The notes under the pieces are model-generated. The model was given only the letters and a program-made list of their open reading frames with translations, had not been told where the DNA came from and made no database searches. Positions 19,942 to 20,114 of a stretch of 20,114 bases of DNA are shown piece after piece. How positions within the stretch are numbered: the first letter of the stretch is position 1; every line of letters starts with the position of its first letter. The position numbers and the translations under genes are program-made. Where the stretch lies: NCBI GenBank assembly GCA_028287225.1, contig JAQBPZ010000273.1, forward strand, positions 1 through 20,114. The letters run 5' to 3'. Origin of the DNA: Gemmatimonadota bacterium. GTDB lineage: Bacteria > Gemmatimonadota > Gemmatimonadetes > Gemmatimonadales > Gemmatimonadaceae.

Positions 19942-20114
19942 GGGATCAGGGATCAGGCGGATTAGGGATTCAGATTAGGGATTAGGGATTAGGGATTAGG
20001 GATTAGGAACTGCCCGGGCCGCCCCTCGGACCGGTGACACCCCGCACGAGCGCAGCGAGTGTCGGGGGGATCGCGTCCCGTGCGTGTGGCCGGCCCCAGG
20101 CACGGGAGAGCAGA
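19942..20114. repeat. Palindromic GATTAGG element, copy 2 (truncated by window end)
   Basis: Scattered heptads lead to five perfect GATTAGG units (19973-20007) and then AACTG. The sequence that follows (CTCGGACC, then GTGACACCCC, ACGAGCGCAGCGAGTGTCGG, GGATC) lines up with the reverse complement of copy 1 read from its right end (AACTG, CTCGGACC, GTCATCCC, ACGAGCGC, GAGTCGGGATC). It starts a few bases after the hrpB stop and has no coding capacity. The partner arm would be beyond the right edge. Confidence 0.8.

Noticed and set aside
19973..20007. Telomere-like TTAGGGA heptads
   Set aside because: The repeat resembles eukaryotic telomere sequence, but here it is a short array next to a bacterial gene and part of a dispersed palindromic element, not a chromosome end.

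Overview
The window is GC-rich chromosomal DNA with short spacers, many stop/start overlaps, and housekeeping genes interrupted by short palindromic repeats. The protein set points to a Gemmatimonadota-like soil or freshwater bacterium: a PafA-type phosphatase, a TGRG-type Smr protein, an N-terminal periplasmic/beta-barrel protein of a type I associate with Gemmatimonadota and Bacteroidota, and GNAT-type arginine synthesis. The phylum is an inference from protein resemblance; no rRNA is present.

Left part (1-5111). The start of a secreted M28-type peptidase runs off the left edge. A small cassette follows: a GxxExxY (PD-(D/E)XK nuclease fold) gene framed by 51-bp imperfect inverted repeats. 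Then, on the minus strand and read right to left, come an outer-membrane beta-barrel protein, a PafA-like alkaline phosphatase, an Smr-domain protein and a MarC-family membrane protein. The last three are translationally coupled or nearly so.

Centre (5252-12318). This is an arginine biosynthesis locus built around a divergent control region at about 8757-8858. To the left runs argC-argB-argD-GNAT (probable short-form N-acetylglutamate synthase), with every junction overlapping. To the right run argR, argG and argH. A perfect 18-bp palindrome between argC and argR covers both putative -10 elements, and similar TGCA half-sites lie at the argG promoter. This suggests ArgR represses itself, the argCBD operon and argG. 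No ornithine carbamoyltransferase or deacetylase/transferase (argE/argJ) gene is present, so those steps must be encoded elsewhere. A 158-bp hairpin repeat sits between argG and argH.

Right part (12319-20114). A 248-bp palindromic element with (GATTAGG)n ends separates argH from a WYL-like protein. A roughly 0.5-kb poorly coding stretch follows. Then come a VOC protein coupled to a DUF411 copper-type protein, a membrane sensor diguanylate cyclase (OB-like/TM/PAS/SGDEF), an unusual orphan TrpF-type isomerase, a small zinc-binding protein, and the divergent helicase gene hrpB. A second copy of the GATTAGG element begins just after hrpB and runs off the right edge.

The most interesting material is the inverted-repeat-framed GxxExxY cassette, the GATTAGG palindromic element, and the compact, possibly leaderless, ArgR-controlled divergent promoter. 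I found no tRNA, rRNA, CRISPR array, transposase or phage gene.
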